In this document: positions 1 to 10,982 of the stretch, one piece after another
Layout of the letters: the number at the start of each line of letters is the position of its first letter
Numbering within the stretch: the stretch's first letter is position 1
Origin: Amoebophrya sp. A120
Taxonomy: Eukaryota; Sar; Dinophyceae; Syndiniales; Amoebophryaceae
Assembly: GCA_905178155.1 (NCBI GenBank)
Contig: CAJINV010000004.1
Coordinates: 4,334,518-4,398,517, forward strand
Direction: 5' to 3'
DNA length: 64,000 bases
Notes under the pieces: model-generated
What the model was told of the DNA's origin: nothing
The model's input: the letters and a program-made list of their open reading frames with translations, nothing else
The model's database searches: none
Position numbers and translations under genes: made by a program

Positions 1-174
1 TGCGTGGCAACGAAGAACTCCTCTTGTCTGTCATGCAAAGTCGCAGTGTCTCATGCGGAGTACGCAACTCAGAACCGCGGAAAGACTTGTCATACTGGGC
101 AGCGCATTACAGTGCGCTCACTATTCCTTTTCTTGCATCACAGGTTTCCAGACCCAGACGTATTTGCACTGCAT
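1..174 (+). mobile_element. Introner family A, right part (truncated by window)
   Basis: The right terminal repeat (TTTCCAGACCCAGACG, then TTTGCACTGCATA) ends at 174, followed by CGATG at 175-179 as the presumed right 5-bp duplication. The interior closely resembles the copy at 40516-40775. The exostosin reading frame opens directly after it at 180. Confidence 0.8.
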
Positions 175-1838
175 ACGATGGCGCGAACGCGGATTTCTAT
201 CTCGTCCCCTGGTACACGTGGTGCCAGCGCATGGTGATCCCCTTGAACCGCTCCGACGGGGAGATTGACGCCGTGTACGTGTCCATGATGAAGAACGAAC
301 GACTCACCTATTTCCGCAAGAACGAGGGCGCGGACCACATTTTCCTCATGTCCGACCAGGGACTGATTTTCTGGACCAGCTGGCGCGACTACGTCCCGCA
401 CAGCATCTTCTTGACGACCGAGGCGTTTACCCCGAACTGCGGCAGGCCCTGCCACCAACCCTGGAAGGACATCGTCTATCCACAGTAAATTTCCCGTACA
501 CATACAAATGCAGTCTCCGCATGACAAAACTTGCCTTCAATCCTACCCCAGCATGACAAGTTGGGCTCTGCAAGGTAGCGAAATTTGTCATGCATTTTGT
601 ACATGATGTACAGGAAATTTTCATTTCATATCGTCATCCCCGGACACACCGACTACTTCCGGAGCCGGCGCATGCGGAAGTTTGACTTGCCGACCAACCA
701 GCGCCCTCTCCTTTTCAACTTCCACGGGAGGCACGCCTACATCCTGAAACAGCTGGGGAGGCAGAATTACGCGGCCAACACGCTAAGGAGGCATTTGGTG
801 GATCTGTTCGGCGACTTCGAGGAGTTCGGGGAGGACGAGGAGTATTTGGAGAGTATCAAGGCGAAAATGATCGACAAAACGGTGCCAAAACCCTACCACG
901 GTCGCATCTCCGTCGGCGGCTTCACGGATGACTTCTTCGAGCGGATGGGCGCGAGCCACTTCTGTCTCGTGCCGCACGGGAACACCAGCTGGACGAACCA
1001 TCTGTACAATGCATTTTTCGCCGGCTGTATCCCGGTGATTTTGTCCGACAACATGGAGGTGCCGTTCGAGGATCTGCTCGACTGGAAAATATGCAGTGCA
1101 AAAATGTCTGGGTCTGGAAGCTTTCCAGGTTTGTCATGCATATTTTGCATGACCCAGAATTGTTTGTGATGTATGCCCTACCATCACAGATTTTCAGAAC
1201 CCTTCCTGATGCCTATCCCGCACGACAAATGCCCTCCCCGCGTAGCACAAACTGGGCTCCTCTTGCTGGTCATGCAATACAGATTTTTTTAGCATGCAGA
1301 GTTAGCATGACAAGTTGCAACCTTCCAGACCCAGACATTTTTGCAATCCATAGAAAACGTTCTCGGTGAAGTGGAACCAGGAAAATATCAGCGAGAGCTT
1401 ATTCTTATCCTGTGCAAAAGTATCGTACTCGTAGTAATCGCAATCATGCATTACAAATCTCCATCCCAAGGTAAATCAGCATGACAAATTGCATTTCTCA
1501 TGCTGAGCTAATTTGTCATGCGATTCATACTAGTACGATACTTTTGCAATGCATAACTCTACGATTTGCAGAAGTTCTCCTACCAGCAGATTTTCCAGAT
1601 GAAACAGGAAGTCGCGAAGCACCAGTGCTGGTTCGACTACAATCTGCGCAACGCCTCGGAGTGCAGCCCCTACCAAGCGGTGATGGCGGTGTTGGCAAAG
1701 AAGGCGAAAATACTGCCGACCAAGTACAACTTCGGCAGCGAAGAAAAATGGTGGGGAGCGGTCGGGGGACCAAACATTTGGGACTACATGCCGGTGGGGA
1801 CAAAGGACAAATTGTTGGCGGCCCAGTGGGAACATTGA
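1..1838 (+). CDS. Exostosin-family glycosyltransferase (GT47-like), 5' end missing
   Basis: 3' part of a gene running into the window. Predicted exons are 180-476, 636-1089, 1358-1405 and 1561-1838 (359 codons including stop); position 1-174 is the end of an introner. Visible GT47/exostosin features are a DADFYLVPWYTW-type motif at the start (here NADFYLVPWYTW), the segment around RPLLFNFHGR, and HGNTSWTNHLYNAFFAGCIP followed by VILSD, which is the donor-sugar-binding hallmark of exostosins. The family transfers sugars to glycans in the ER/Golgi; the exact substrate cannot be read here. All three complete introns are introners (families K, A, B). Removing each with one 5-bp duplication restores the frame, e.g. 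DWK-TFSVKWNQ and SLFYDLQKF. The start codon and any signal anchor lie upstream of the window. Confidence 0.85.
477..630 (+). mobile_element. Introner family K (only copy), intron of the exostosin gene
   Basis: 154-bp element TATCC...TTCATA flanked by perfect 5-bp repeats TCGTC (472-476, 631-635). The imperfect terminal repeat is AAATTTCCCGTACA against AAATTTCCTGTACA. Removing 477-635 joins ...KDIV to IPGHTD, the expected exostosin sequence, with no frame change. Confidence 0.85.
1090..1352 (+). mobile_element. Introner family A, intron of the exostosin gene
   Basis: 263 bp with long inverted ends containing GTCTGGGTCTGGAAG and its complement. Perfect duplication GAAAA (1085-1089, 1353-1357). 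Excision gives DWK-TFSVKW across a phase-1 junction. Confidence 0.92.
1406..1555 (+). mobile_element. Introner family B, intron of the exostosin gene
   Basis: 150 bp, inverted ends GCAAAAGTATCGTACTCGTA-like. Duplication ATTCT/ACTCT (one mismatch). Excision joins ESLF to YDLQKF in frame. Only a 48-nt exon separates it from the family A copy upstream. Confidence 0.9.
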
Positions 1839-2328
1839 GAGTGCCCTAGTGAGTTGTGGAAAAGTAAATGTACATAAAAAGGACATCAAGTGAACCAGCA
1901 AAGTTTAAGTTGTCAGAAATGCCGAATCATGTTACAGAAGCAGATCGAGAGCTCGATGGGCTTTGCGCTATGGAACGTCTGGGTTCATGCAGCGTTCTCT
2001 TTGATTTGTGGGTACCAGACACTTCGTCGGTAGAAATAGTTGAGAGAGATTGATTCGTCAAGCAAACCGAGCGCCTGACGAGTTGTCGAGTCTATGAGTC
2101 GTGCTGCGAGGAATCTAATCTTGCAACTACCGAGTGTCGTCACGATTTTCGAAGATGAGTCGAGACAGACCGCCGTTTCATCTCTTCGTTTAGGTTGTGG
2201 ACGGGCAAATGAGTATACCCAACATATAATTGATCTTCCTGAACAAAAGATGTATGATGTGATATAACTCTATAATCTGTGCTTTGCTCTGCACTCTACT
2301 TCGCCTTGCTTAAAATATCGAAGCAAAT
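1839..2328. other. Intergenic region
   Basis: No supported gene. An ATG-started frame of 61 codons at 1868 has no recognisable features. No introner ends are present. Presumed 3' UTR of the exostosin gene and 5' region of the next gene. Confidence 0.5.
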
Positions 2329-3274
2329 ATGTTCTTGCCCAACTGCTCCTGCAAGTTTCAACCTCGGGGAGCCACCTCAACACAAATGACGAAGCTCGTG
2401 CCTCTCTGTTTCAGCCTTGTCGTGCCGCTACAGGTCCTGCAAGTGCAACTGAGCAGCGGCATAAAAATCGACGAAGAGCAAGCTGCTCATAGTGTCGACG
2501 GGGGCGGCAGTCGTGTTGGAGCCACTGCATCACCTTCTCCGAACCTGATTCTTGACGACCAGCGGCCGCCGCGACGGGGCAACCTGCGGGGGAACAAGAA
2601 AATCGTAAACACGAGGAACAACCGGCAAGTAGAAGAAGCAGAAGAAAGTGCGGCTGCTGCAGCTCCTACTGCGGTCACGTACGACGAAAAAGGCGGCGTC
2701 GGAAAAGAAGCGGACTTCGACGTTTTGCAGGAGGCCCAACAACTCCTCGTCCCGCAAGCGGCTAGTGGGGTTGCTCTTCTTGCTGCAGATGGAAGTGAGA
2801 ATGCATTTTCCGCCGTGCAGCTCGACGACAAGCACATGCTAACCACAAAACAGTTCGAGCGGCCCTGTTTTTACCGACCAGTAACGGACGGTGCCGGCGA
2901 ACTAAACACAGAGACGATACACTGGTGCCTTTTTGGCTCCCCCGATCCCAAGGACGATCATGGCGCGTATTTGAAAAAGAATGAACCCTACTACTGTGAT
3001 TTCGTTTTTCTGGCATGACTCTACTTGCAACTTTGGCTTTGCTGCAACAAGACACATATACATGAACATCACAATTTGAGGATCACGACTGACAAACCTT
3101 CATATCAGGTACACATCCAGCTGTCTCGTCCAGACGAATTTGGCCTATTTGCTCCTCACCTTGGCCATCTTTTCGGGTCTATCCACGATCACTTTGGGCA
3201 TTGTGGTTTTCTTGCGGTTACGGAAGGGAGGGACGTTGACATCAGCTGCCAATGCCAAGCCGGGTGCTGCTTAA
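2329..3274 (+). CDS. Putative single-pass membrane protein, paralogue of next gene
   Basis: Not recognised by family. Proposed exons 2329-3003 and 3134-3274 (272 codons including stop). Two ATGs are possible; the second (2386) begins a good signal peptide, TKLVPLCFSLVVPLQVLQV. A low-complexity middle is followed by a conserved patch (ERPCFYRP...IHWCLFG...KKNEPYYCDF). The last exon encodes a strong membrane segment, AYLLLTLAIFSGLSTITLGI, followed by a basic stop-transfer RLRKGG. The layout suggests a type I membrane protein with an extracellular/lumenal Cys-containing domain. The following gene has the same order (HWCF..., KDEYLFLF, TM, short tail), so the two look like tandem paralogues; this copy has one GT-AG intron and no introner. 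The intron boundary is chosen for frame and paralogue fit; a donor at 2968 with an acceptor at 3108 is an alternative. Confidence 0.55.
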
Positions 3275-4001
3275 GGGGAGATGAGAAGGTGTTGCTGTGT
3301 TGACGACATACTGCAGCACAGAAGTGCTGTAGAATAAACAAACAGTTTTTATTCTCTACTTTCACGACTGTGCGGATTTTAATTTTTGATTCGTATTGTT
3401 TACTGAAAATAGTATGATTTTTGAGGTGAGCTGCAGCTAGTGACAATTCCAATTGAGGTGCAGAATGTCGTCCGTCGTCAAGACAAAGACATGGATTTTT
3501 GTTTGTCGGCAGAATAAAGTGGAAAATGAAACTTGTCGAGGCGTTCATCACGATGATACAGGAGTCGCGGAGTAACAACAGTTTTACCTGGCCCGGGATT
3601 AGGAATTGCATCTTCTGGCGCCGGAAAATATATCTTGAACATCGGAGCAGGAGCATTTTTCGGACGAGTTGGAAAAAAATCATGTCGAAAATCCGGAGAG
3701 TGTAAAAAATTCGATGTGCACCGGCGCGCAAGCAGAACCGATTTTCATTTAATGGCCTCGTGGTCGACGAGAGCTTGTCGTGTGAGATGAGATCGTCGAG
3801 ATCTTGGTCCGGTACTCCTCATGTATGATTTCGTCGTCTTCCTCCATCTGTTACGTTGAAAACGAACACAACTTAAATTTTCTCGTCTACTATGTCATTC
3901 TATTTCTACAGTCAGTACGACCGAAGTGTATAAGTGTTGCATTCGCTGTTTTTAGATAAAAGTTTTACTGGGAGAGCTCGAGGAGCCTTCGGCAAGCAAT
4001 A
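3275..4001. other. Intergenic region
   Basis: 727 bp without a supported gene. Short frames on both strands lack domain features or plausible starts. No introner ends are visible. Confidence 0.5.
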
Positions 4002-5685
4002 ATGGTGCGCTCCTTTGCGAAACGGCAGCTGTCCTTTGGTCAAGGGCTACACGACGATCGTCAGTCCTTCAGCAGGTCTTCACGAGGACGACCCCGGTAC
4101 AGGTTGTCTCTCCCTGCACTTCATTCGTATTTCCTGCTTCTACTCCTCGGGAACTACACCAATTATGAAGCATTTGCCCTGGACGTGAACGTCAATGAAG
4201 TCCAGTCGATCGACGCGGCAAGCAGACTGGAACCCTGTGACAAAAATTTTCCCGGACTTATCCTGTGCAAAAGTATCGTACTCGTATTGCAATCATGCAT
4301 TACAAATCTTGTTCTTAAGGTAAATCAGCATTACAAATTTTATCTGTCATGCTGAGGAAATTTGTAATGCATTTATACGAGTGCGATACTTTTGCAATGC
4401 ATAGGACTAGAGCCGGCACGAATGCCACTGTACCACTGGTGCTTTACGGAAAGTTCAATGATATGGAAGCGTCAGGATTGAAATCGTCAGAGATGAAATA
4501 GTTTGTCATGCATAAAATGCAACGCAAAAACTCTCTGTATTGCAGAGGACGCAAGAAGGGAGGCAGATTGTAAGCCTGTTGAGGTGTAGAAATAGAGCTG
4601 CTAAAGTAGCATGAAAAAAGGCGTCGCCCTTACCCAAACAGCATGGCAAACTGGATTTAGGTTCTACCCAAATTTGTCATGCGGCACTTGGAAACTAGGT
4701 TTCAATTGGCATCCATTTTATGCATCACAAACTATTTCCACTCTGACGATTTCAGTCCTGACGCTTCCATATATGATCCCGAAGTGGTATTTCGGGAGCA
4801 TCGCGGACAACAACAGCACCGTGCCCGACGGAGCGAACTGGAACAAGGATGAGTATTTGTTTTTGTTTCCTGATACGGAAGAGGCAGTTCGCTTTTCGTT
4901 AAGATTTAAGTATTTCATTTACCGGTATAATTTCAAGTTACCTGCATCGAATTCGAAACGACCTATTCTCGTGACAGCAACTACATGATCTTCAGGCAGC
5001 TACAACGGAAATAAACGGTCTCTCTATCTTCAATTCCACAATTAGAGTAATTGCTATGCACCACGACAGGCTCGCAGAAGCGGAACAAACCTGCATGCTG
5101 AAGGAATGGACCCTGTATTCTCTACTCACCTTGATTCTCCTCGGCATTGTCACTACCTCTTGCAACATCGTCCTTTTTGTTTACCGCCCGAGCCGCAGTA
5201 CCGCCGCACCAAAGCTCTCCGCGGGGAAGGGCCCGGTCGTCGGGCACACGGACTCGGAGGAAGATACTGACGCAGTTTTGGAGGACGACCCGATGGAAGA
5301 CGGACCGCCCAAGGGAGTTGCGAAAAAGAAAGCTGATGCATCAACTTCGAATGCAGGAGTTGCCGGTACTAGTACAGGAGGTGGGGACAATTCTAAACGG
5401 GAAAACTACGGGACGGACGGCCGGTTAGTGGATCGTAGTCAAGGGACGCTACAGTACGAAGAAGAGGAGGACGAGTATGAGCAGGACGTCGCAGGAGAAG
5501 AAGAAATTGCGCCAGATGAAGAACCCGCCGACGAGGATGCAGAAGATGACGCGGAATTATACGATGACCAGGAAGGTGGGCCGCCAGACTACGAACCAGA
5601 TGAGGCCGGCGCGGAAGAACAAGAAGAAAATTATGCCGAAACTGCGAAAGCAGAAGCACCATCCACGTCCGCGAAAAAGAAATAG
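4002..5685 (+). CDS. Putative type I membrane protein with acidic tail, paralogue of previous gene
   Basis: Function unknown. Exons 4002-4258, 4409-4461, 4777-4924, 5070-5685 (358 codons including stop). The N-terminus is basic, then hydrophobic (LHSYFLLLLLGNY), consistent with a signal peptide. The ectodomain has PLYHWCFTES and WNKDEYLFLFPDTEEA, matching HWCLFG and KKNEPYYCDF of the upstream gene. A membrane segment (LYSLLTLILLGIVTTSCNIV) is followed by VYRPSR and a long Glu/Asp-rich, low-complexity cytoplasmic tail ending in Lys. Introns 1 and 2 are introners (families B and F); intron 3 (4925-5069) is GT-AG, phase 2. Two introners are present here and none in the paralogue, which suggests insertion after duplication. 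Start chosen as the only in-frame ATG before the hydrophobic stretch. Confidence 0.65.
4259..4403 (+). mobile_element. Introner family B in the second membrane-protein gene
   Basis: 145 bp, TATCC...GCATA, perfect duplication GGACT (4254-4258, 4404-4408). Excision gives NFPGL-EPARMPLYHW in frame. Confidence 0.92.
4462..4771 (+). mobile_element. Introner family F in the second membrane-protein gene
   Basis: 310 bp. Inverted ends GGAAGCGTCAGGATTGAAAT against the complement at 4740-4770. Duplication AATGA/TATGA (one mismatch). Excision joins ESSM to IPKWYF. A second copy with the same ends and interior lies at 58063-58369. Confidence 0.92.
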
Positions 5686-6718
5686 ATCGACAAATCTAAA
5701 GAAGAAAAAGGATTCAAAATCTTGGAAAAGGACACTACTACAAGCACTTTAATTCGCATCAGCATGCTGGCGCGTAATACTTAGCCGAAGTTAAGACAAG
5801 CGAATGGAGAAGCCACACCTGGTGGATTTGTTGTATGATGGTTTCGAAGAAGATAAACATAAAGGTCCAAAAGCAGCGTAGCGATAGCAACTAAATATCT
5901 TACACAGAACTCGAAAGCAGCAGCAGAAGCAGCACAAGCGGCGGCATGTGTACTGATGAAGCTATGTTCACAAATAAAGATCTAGGTGTAGATCACATTT
6001 CGCGCTATTGGTTTCTTGTGTTTCGGTTTTTCTTTCTCTTTTTCTGTCATATAGAACCGGACCCTGATGGGGGCCGCAACTCTATGTCATCCTGAGCTAA
6101 GGCCAAGCTGTACCGCTACCGGCTTCAGTCCATTGGTCCCTTGTTCTCATTTTTGCGTGTGTGCGTGCATAATGCGGCGGTAATCACAAAATTCAAAACT
6201 ACGTGGAGGTTTTGGCTGGTGCAAATTTCGGCCTCCAGATTGCATTTGCACTATGATGCCGGTGGCCCTCCAGGTCGAGGGAGAATAACGAGCATAGCAA
6301 ACTGCGAAGATGGAAATACAGCGTAGATCTGCTTTTTTTCTGAGCGGCCGATAGCTAAAAACAACTACCCAGCAAGAAAGCCAAAGTACAGCAAGAAAGC
6401 ACTATTCACATTTAGGATGTGATTGTGAAGATACTAGCCGGAAGCAATCCTATTGACATGAACGCACCATCCGTGCGATTTTGATCTAAGTACGTATTCA
6501 AAGAGTTAGTTGTTTACCTTTTCAAATTCAAGATTTTCGTTTTGACATTTTCGCCCTGTAAATAATCATATATGCACATCAATCGACAGGCGGCGCAGCG
6601 TCGCACCTTCACATTGTCTTGATCCTTTTTCTAGTACTTTTGTGAATTTTTTCTTTCTTGCTATCGAGACAGATTTCCAAAGAGAAATTTGTTTTTCGGT
6701 GCATCTTCAGTAGCATCA
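5686..6718. other. Intergenic region
   Basis: About 1 kb with no supported gene, introner or repeat. It has A/T-rich patches and short spurious frames only, so it should hold the 3' UTR of the acidic-tail protein gene and the promoter of the next. Confidence 0.5.
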
Positions 6719-9700
6719 ATGTCATCCTCATTGCGAACGCCGTGGTTGGGAGGACCTGGGCCTCTTCGCCTGCTGCTGTTGTGGCACGTATTGACGTTGA
6801 GCTGCAGCACAACTCTATTCGCATCAGCGACGCAGTGCAGCACCGGTCTAGGGGTGCGTTTGCATTGGCTTTCGGGTGATTCGTGCGAGACGCAGCTTCT
6901 TGGGAAAGAGAGAAGCACAGCCTCACCACGCTCAGCAGATGCAAGAAGAGGAGGTAAGGAAAATTCAAGGCCGCCCACCGATCATGAAGTTCTGCCACGC
7001 GCACCAATTGACGATTTTGAACTTGACTTGCTGCTGGATTCGGTCGAATTTCAGATCGGCCACTCCGATGTCCGCCTGGTGCCGATACTACAGCCAAACA
7101 CGAGAGAACCATTCCTCCCGTCCTGCCTTGCCGCAGGCGAAGATAAAGTTGCAGCTAGTTCTACTTGCTCAATTACTTCTTCGCCTGATCATGTTCCTTC
7201 AGCAAGAGCAGTAGATGGCTGCGATGAAGATCCTTGTCAAGAACGTGGCGGAGAAAGAAGCCGAAAAAATCCACCTAAAGGAGCAGCATCACTGCCTGCG
7301 TTCACGGTAGTTCTGCTTGCCAACCCGGAGCTCCCGGAAGACTTTCGCAGCCTCGGTGCGTGGGCCGCGTGGATACAACAACTCCGGAAGAAACCACTGA
7401 ACCCCACGGCGCTGGACACGCTACTCGAGCTTTCCAATCAGCAGTGCAGCATTTGCCGGGGTAGGACGAGTTATTTGCAGTGCGCGTGCTGCTCGTCGTG
7501 TTTTGGCACAACTCTCGTTCCGCAGCTTGAGATTGCTAGTAGGGCAATAGAGGAAAGCGGTGGAAATTATAAGCATAGTCCCTGCTCCACCAGCAGCATG
7601 ATATGGCCCTGCTTGCCGTGTTTTGATGGCAGAAAAAGGAAGTCCGTGTTATGACTTGCTCAAACTTTACAATTATCTCAAGCGTTGCAATAGAATCTGG
7701 AATTTGTGTTGCATGATGAGCATGACAGACTCGCACAGCGTTCCACCTTTTGCAATACAAATTTCGCCAGATTGTATTGGGGTTTGGGGCCCCGGAAGGA
7801 ACTTGTACTTGTCATGCGCAATCCTATGAAAGTTGGCCTGATCATGCAGTCTTGCATCACAGATTTCCATATTCTGTTGTAACGTTTGAGATTGTAACAC
7901 CTAAGCGGGTTATACGTGTCCATGAGCAACCTCCCGGAAGTATATCACAGGAAAAAAGTGTTACAGTTACACATTTGTTGGAATTTCAGCATCACAAATT
8001 TGCTCTGCATGGCAAAGAAAACTTGTAATGCGCAGACTATAAGGGAAAACATGAGGCTGGTAAGCGTTTCCTGCATGACAGAGCTTGTCTGTCTTGCTTG
8101 GCCTGCAACACAATGTGTAAGTGTAAAACTTTTTTCTTGCGATAAAGCACGACCTGAGTTTACTCCGCGAGAAGAGGAGGCGCACCAGGCAGGTTCATCC
8201 GAGGCTACATCCGGAGCAACACGTGAAGGCGCGGACATCACAGCATCAGTAGAGGCTCGGTCTTTAGAACCGCAACCTTCCAGCCAAGTAGAAGCAGAGA
8301 CTGCTCCTTCTTCACAAGCCACAGCTACCAGACCACCGCGTAGTAGAAATGCCCTCTCCGCGTTCCTGACGCCTTCCCCGAGCCGTACTCGGCGGCGTGC
8401 GAGCACAGGGGTTGCGCATCAACAGCACCTCCAGCCTGTCGTTTTTAAAGACCTGTTTTCCACCCCGTCCGCGTCGACACTGGGGTACTTTCGAATAGCT
8501 CCGTTCTGGACGCAGCTGGTGGACCGACTTGCAGCCGAAGTTCTACTTGGGAACAAAGATGAAATTCAAATTTCGGAACTACACTCTGAAGAAGATGCAG
8601 TTGTGAGCAGCTTTTTCTTGTCGTCAATCACAATCGAAGGCAGGATCATTTCGCCCGGTTTTTGGCGGCGAGGACCCCCTTCACGAGCTGCAAGACATGT
8701 GGAGGGTGCAGGAGTAGATGCAAAAAACGATTTTCAGGGGCATTCTCATTCCGCAGCGAACGCAGCAGGTACTACTCCTCGTGCACGTACCTTTACCTTT
8801 AGTACCTCCGATGGAGACGCCACAACTTCAGCTGCAAACCGTGGTTTAAAACAGCAAGAGCAACGACTCTGGTCCTCTTTCCCGAACCGACGCGACTGGG
8901 TCGCAACCCATACACTCAGCGAGCGAGTAGATCTTATTGCTGAAGACGAGAGGAGAAATAATCCAGATCCCCGAGCGCGAGGTGGACTACTGCAGCGTCG
9001 TGCTCTTCCAAGAAACGCCGGGAACCACGAGGGCTATCCTCTCGGCGAGGAGCAACGAGATGACGACCACCGAAGGACGAGATTGAAAAACCTCGCTGCC
9101 CACATCTCCGAAGCTGTGAACAGGCAGCACCAGAAGCACGATCCTCGCGTCTCCATCGACCCACGGGCTTTGTTTACCGTCCGGCGCGACAATCAGTATG
9201 CATTTGGGAACTCTTTTGCCGATCGTGAGCGGTCCGAGGGCACCTGGACATTGCTGTTTCAACCGGAAATCAACTTAGAACGCGAAAATACAACGGGTCG
9301 AAGTGCTGCGCGATCAGGTTTTGTTTGGGGGCGTTCGGGTAATGTAAGAACAAACGAAGCAGAAGTCGAAGACGAAGTAGGAGCCCACGCAGAACCAGCA
9401 CAGCAGGGACACACTAGGACCAAACACGACACGATCACAAACGCCTCTTATTTCGACTCCCTGTCCGAACTAGAGATCCGGCTGACCCTCAGCAACGAGC
9501 ACGAATTTCGGGACGCGGAGCGCACAACCGTGGGATTGACAATTACCAAGTATTTTCCGCCTGAGACCACAAAGGACACGGTGCACGAACAGGTGCGACA
9601 GGTTTTTCTTGTTCATCCGACAGGGCGGAATTCGGTTCTTGACGAGAACGTGGAGGTAAAGCAACTGCAACACCGGCCTGAAGATGACATTGCCGAAGAA

Positions 9701-9784
9701 ATCGACATGGACGATGATGCAGAAATTGGAGACCGCGATGCCCTTAACATCCGGAACGCTTTCCAAAACATGCACCTGTTTTGA
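6719..9784 (+). CDS. Uncharacterised secreted or membrane protein, 862 residues
   Basis: No family recognised. Exons 6719-7649, 7920-7942 (23-nt microexon) and 8150-9784 (863 codons including stop). Start chosen at the ATG opening MSSSLRTPW; a strongly hydrophobic stretch PLRLLLLWHVLTLSCSTTLF follows at about residues 12-31, typical of a signal peptide or signal anchor. A Cys-rich patch (NQQCSICRGRTSYLQCACCSSC) lies just before the first introner. The C-terminal half has a conserved-looking block (FRIAPFWTQLVDRLAAEVLL, then VVSSFFLSSITIEGRIISPG) and a second near the end (TVGLTITKYFPPETT...VRQVFLVHP), separated by Arg/Glu-rich low-complexity sequence. Both introns are introners placed back to back (families I and C), leaving the microexon between them; both junctions keep the frame. 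Confidence 0.7.
7650..7914 (+). mobile_element. Introner family I
   Basis: 265 bp, TATGACTTGC...GGGTTATA. Inverted ends share ATCTCAA-CGTTGCAA. Perfect duplication CGTGT (7645-7649, 7915-7919). Excision keeps frame: RKSV-SMSNLPE. Sister copy at 23950-24207. Confidence 0.9.
7943..8144 (+). mobile_element. Introner family C
   Basis: 202 bp; inverted ends GAAAAAAGTGTTAC..TTACACATT. Duplication AAGTA/AAGCA. Only 23 nt of exon lie between it and the upstream family I element. Excision gives SNLPE(A/V)RPEFTPREE in frame. Confidence 0.88.
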
Positions 9785-10982
9785 TCTAGACCAGGACCAC
9801 TCACAGATATATAATTTCCAACGACCACCTGCTCTGGTCGTGCTGGTGTAGACGTGGAAAAATCATACTAGCAGTAGCAAAAAGTACCTGCGAAGTCGGT
9901 GTACCAGTACACTTTACCTTCTTTCACATAAGTTGAAGAAAGTTTTGAACGAAGGAACTTTGAGATGTTGATCCTGCCTAGAAGAGGGGTGGGACTGCGC
10001 AATAGTACATGTCGAGCAATACAACCATGACTGTGTATCCCTCTCTTTGTTATAACGAAGATGTAGCTCTTCAGGGTCCTCGTCTCTACCTTTCGCCTAG
10101 TGGACCATGAACTGGAATGTTTCTGATAAAGCTTGTTGTGTGTATCCAGTGAATTTCATATGAAAGATTTTATACGGAATGAAAGTGGAATGGAAGATTT
10201 CCTGTAAGATATTGCTGCAGGCGACAACGCAAGTGGAGTATTGCCGTATTAGATAGGAGAAGTTGTTGTAGGTACAGACAACTGCCTCACCGAAGCTTTG
10301 CAGTAAGTCTGTTCGTGCGTGCTGGTGCTGAGTTTCACTTCTATACCCTGAAGCATCGTCTTGACGTGTCTCAGTTTTACGTCTGCACATGCATCCGCAC
10401 TGGGACGTGTCTGGTGCAATTCTGGCCGTCCTTAGTCGTTTGGCACAAGGTCGTCGTTTTGAGAATCGTTTTTGTCGTTCATATTTCCTGCAAAAATCGT
10501 TCTTGTGTGATTTGTTCCAGACCGGCGTTCTTTCTCTATTGACGATCGTTTGGGTGGTCGCGTCGAGTCTGTGCCTAGCTATTTTTTTGGTTTATAATCC
10601 GTCTTTCCTACCTCTACTTCCGTTCTACTGGCTTCGTCTGTGTCTTTCGCTGCCGTCTCTCCACAGCCGTCGTGCATCTACTTCTTAATGAACGTGCTGC
10701 AAAACTAACAAGTCCGTCGTCGTCCATTATTTTTACGATTTCAACCGGCGACGCGAGGTCTTCGATCATCCAACTCCCCCGAATCTCAATAATACAAGAG
10801 CAGGTGGAGGGAAAGTAGCCTGGCCCGGAGCCAGGGCCGCTTGAGGTCCTCAAGACATACTTAAGTAATCAAAATTCCTGGTGTAGTTTCTTTGATATTG
10901 GCAGTATTAAAAAATTAGCAGCATCCTCATCTACTTTCCGGCTTTGCCGGCCACCGGCTAGAAGTTGTTTTACCTCTAGAAG
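9785..10982. other. Intergenic region
   Basis: 1.2 kb. A 99-codon hydrophobic frame starting with ATG at 10389 is the only candidate and lacks support. No introner ends. Confidence 0.45.

Noticed and set aside
138-527. Open frames on the minus strand (also at 3189-3731, 7945-8406, 13295-13998, 23602-24390, 27143-27718)
   Set aside because: They lie opposite better-supported + strand exons or introners, lack domains, and several run through introner ends.
10389-10688. Hydrophobic 99-codon frame with ATG
   Set aside because: No conserved motif, composition is ordinary for T-rich DNA read in this frame, and there is no neighbouring exon to join.
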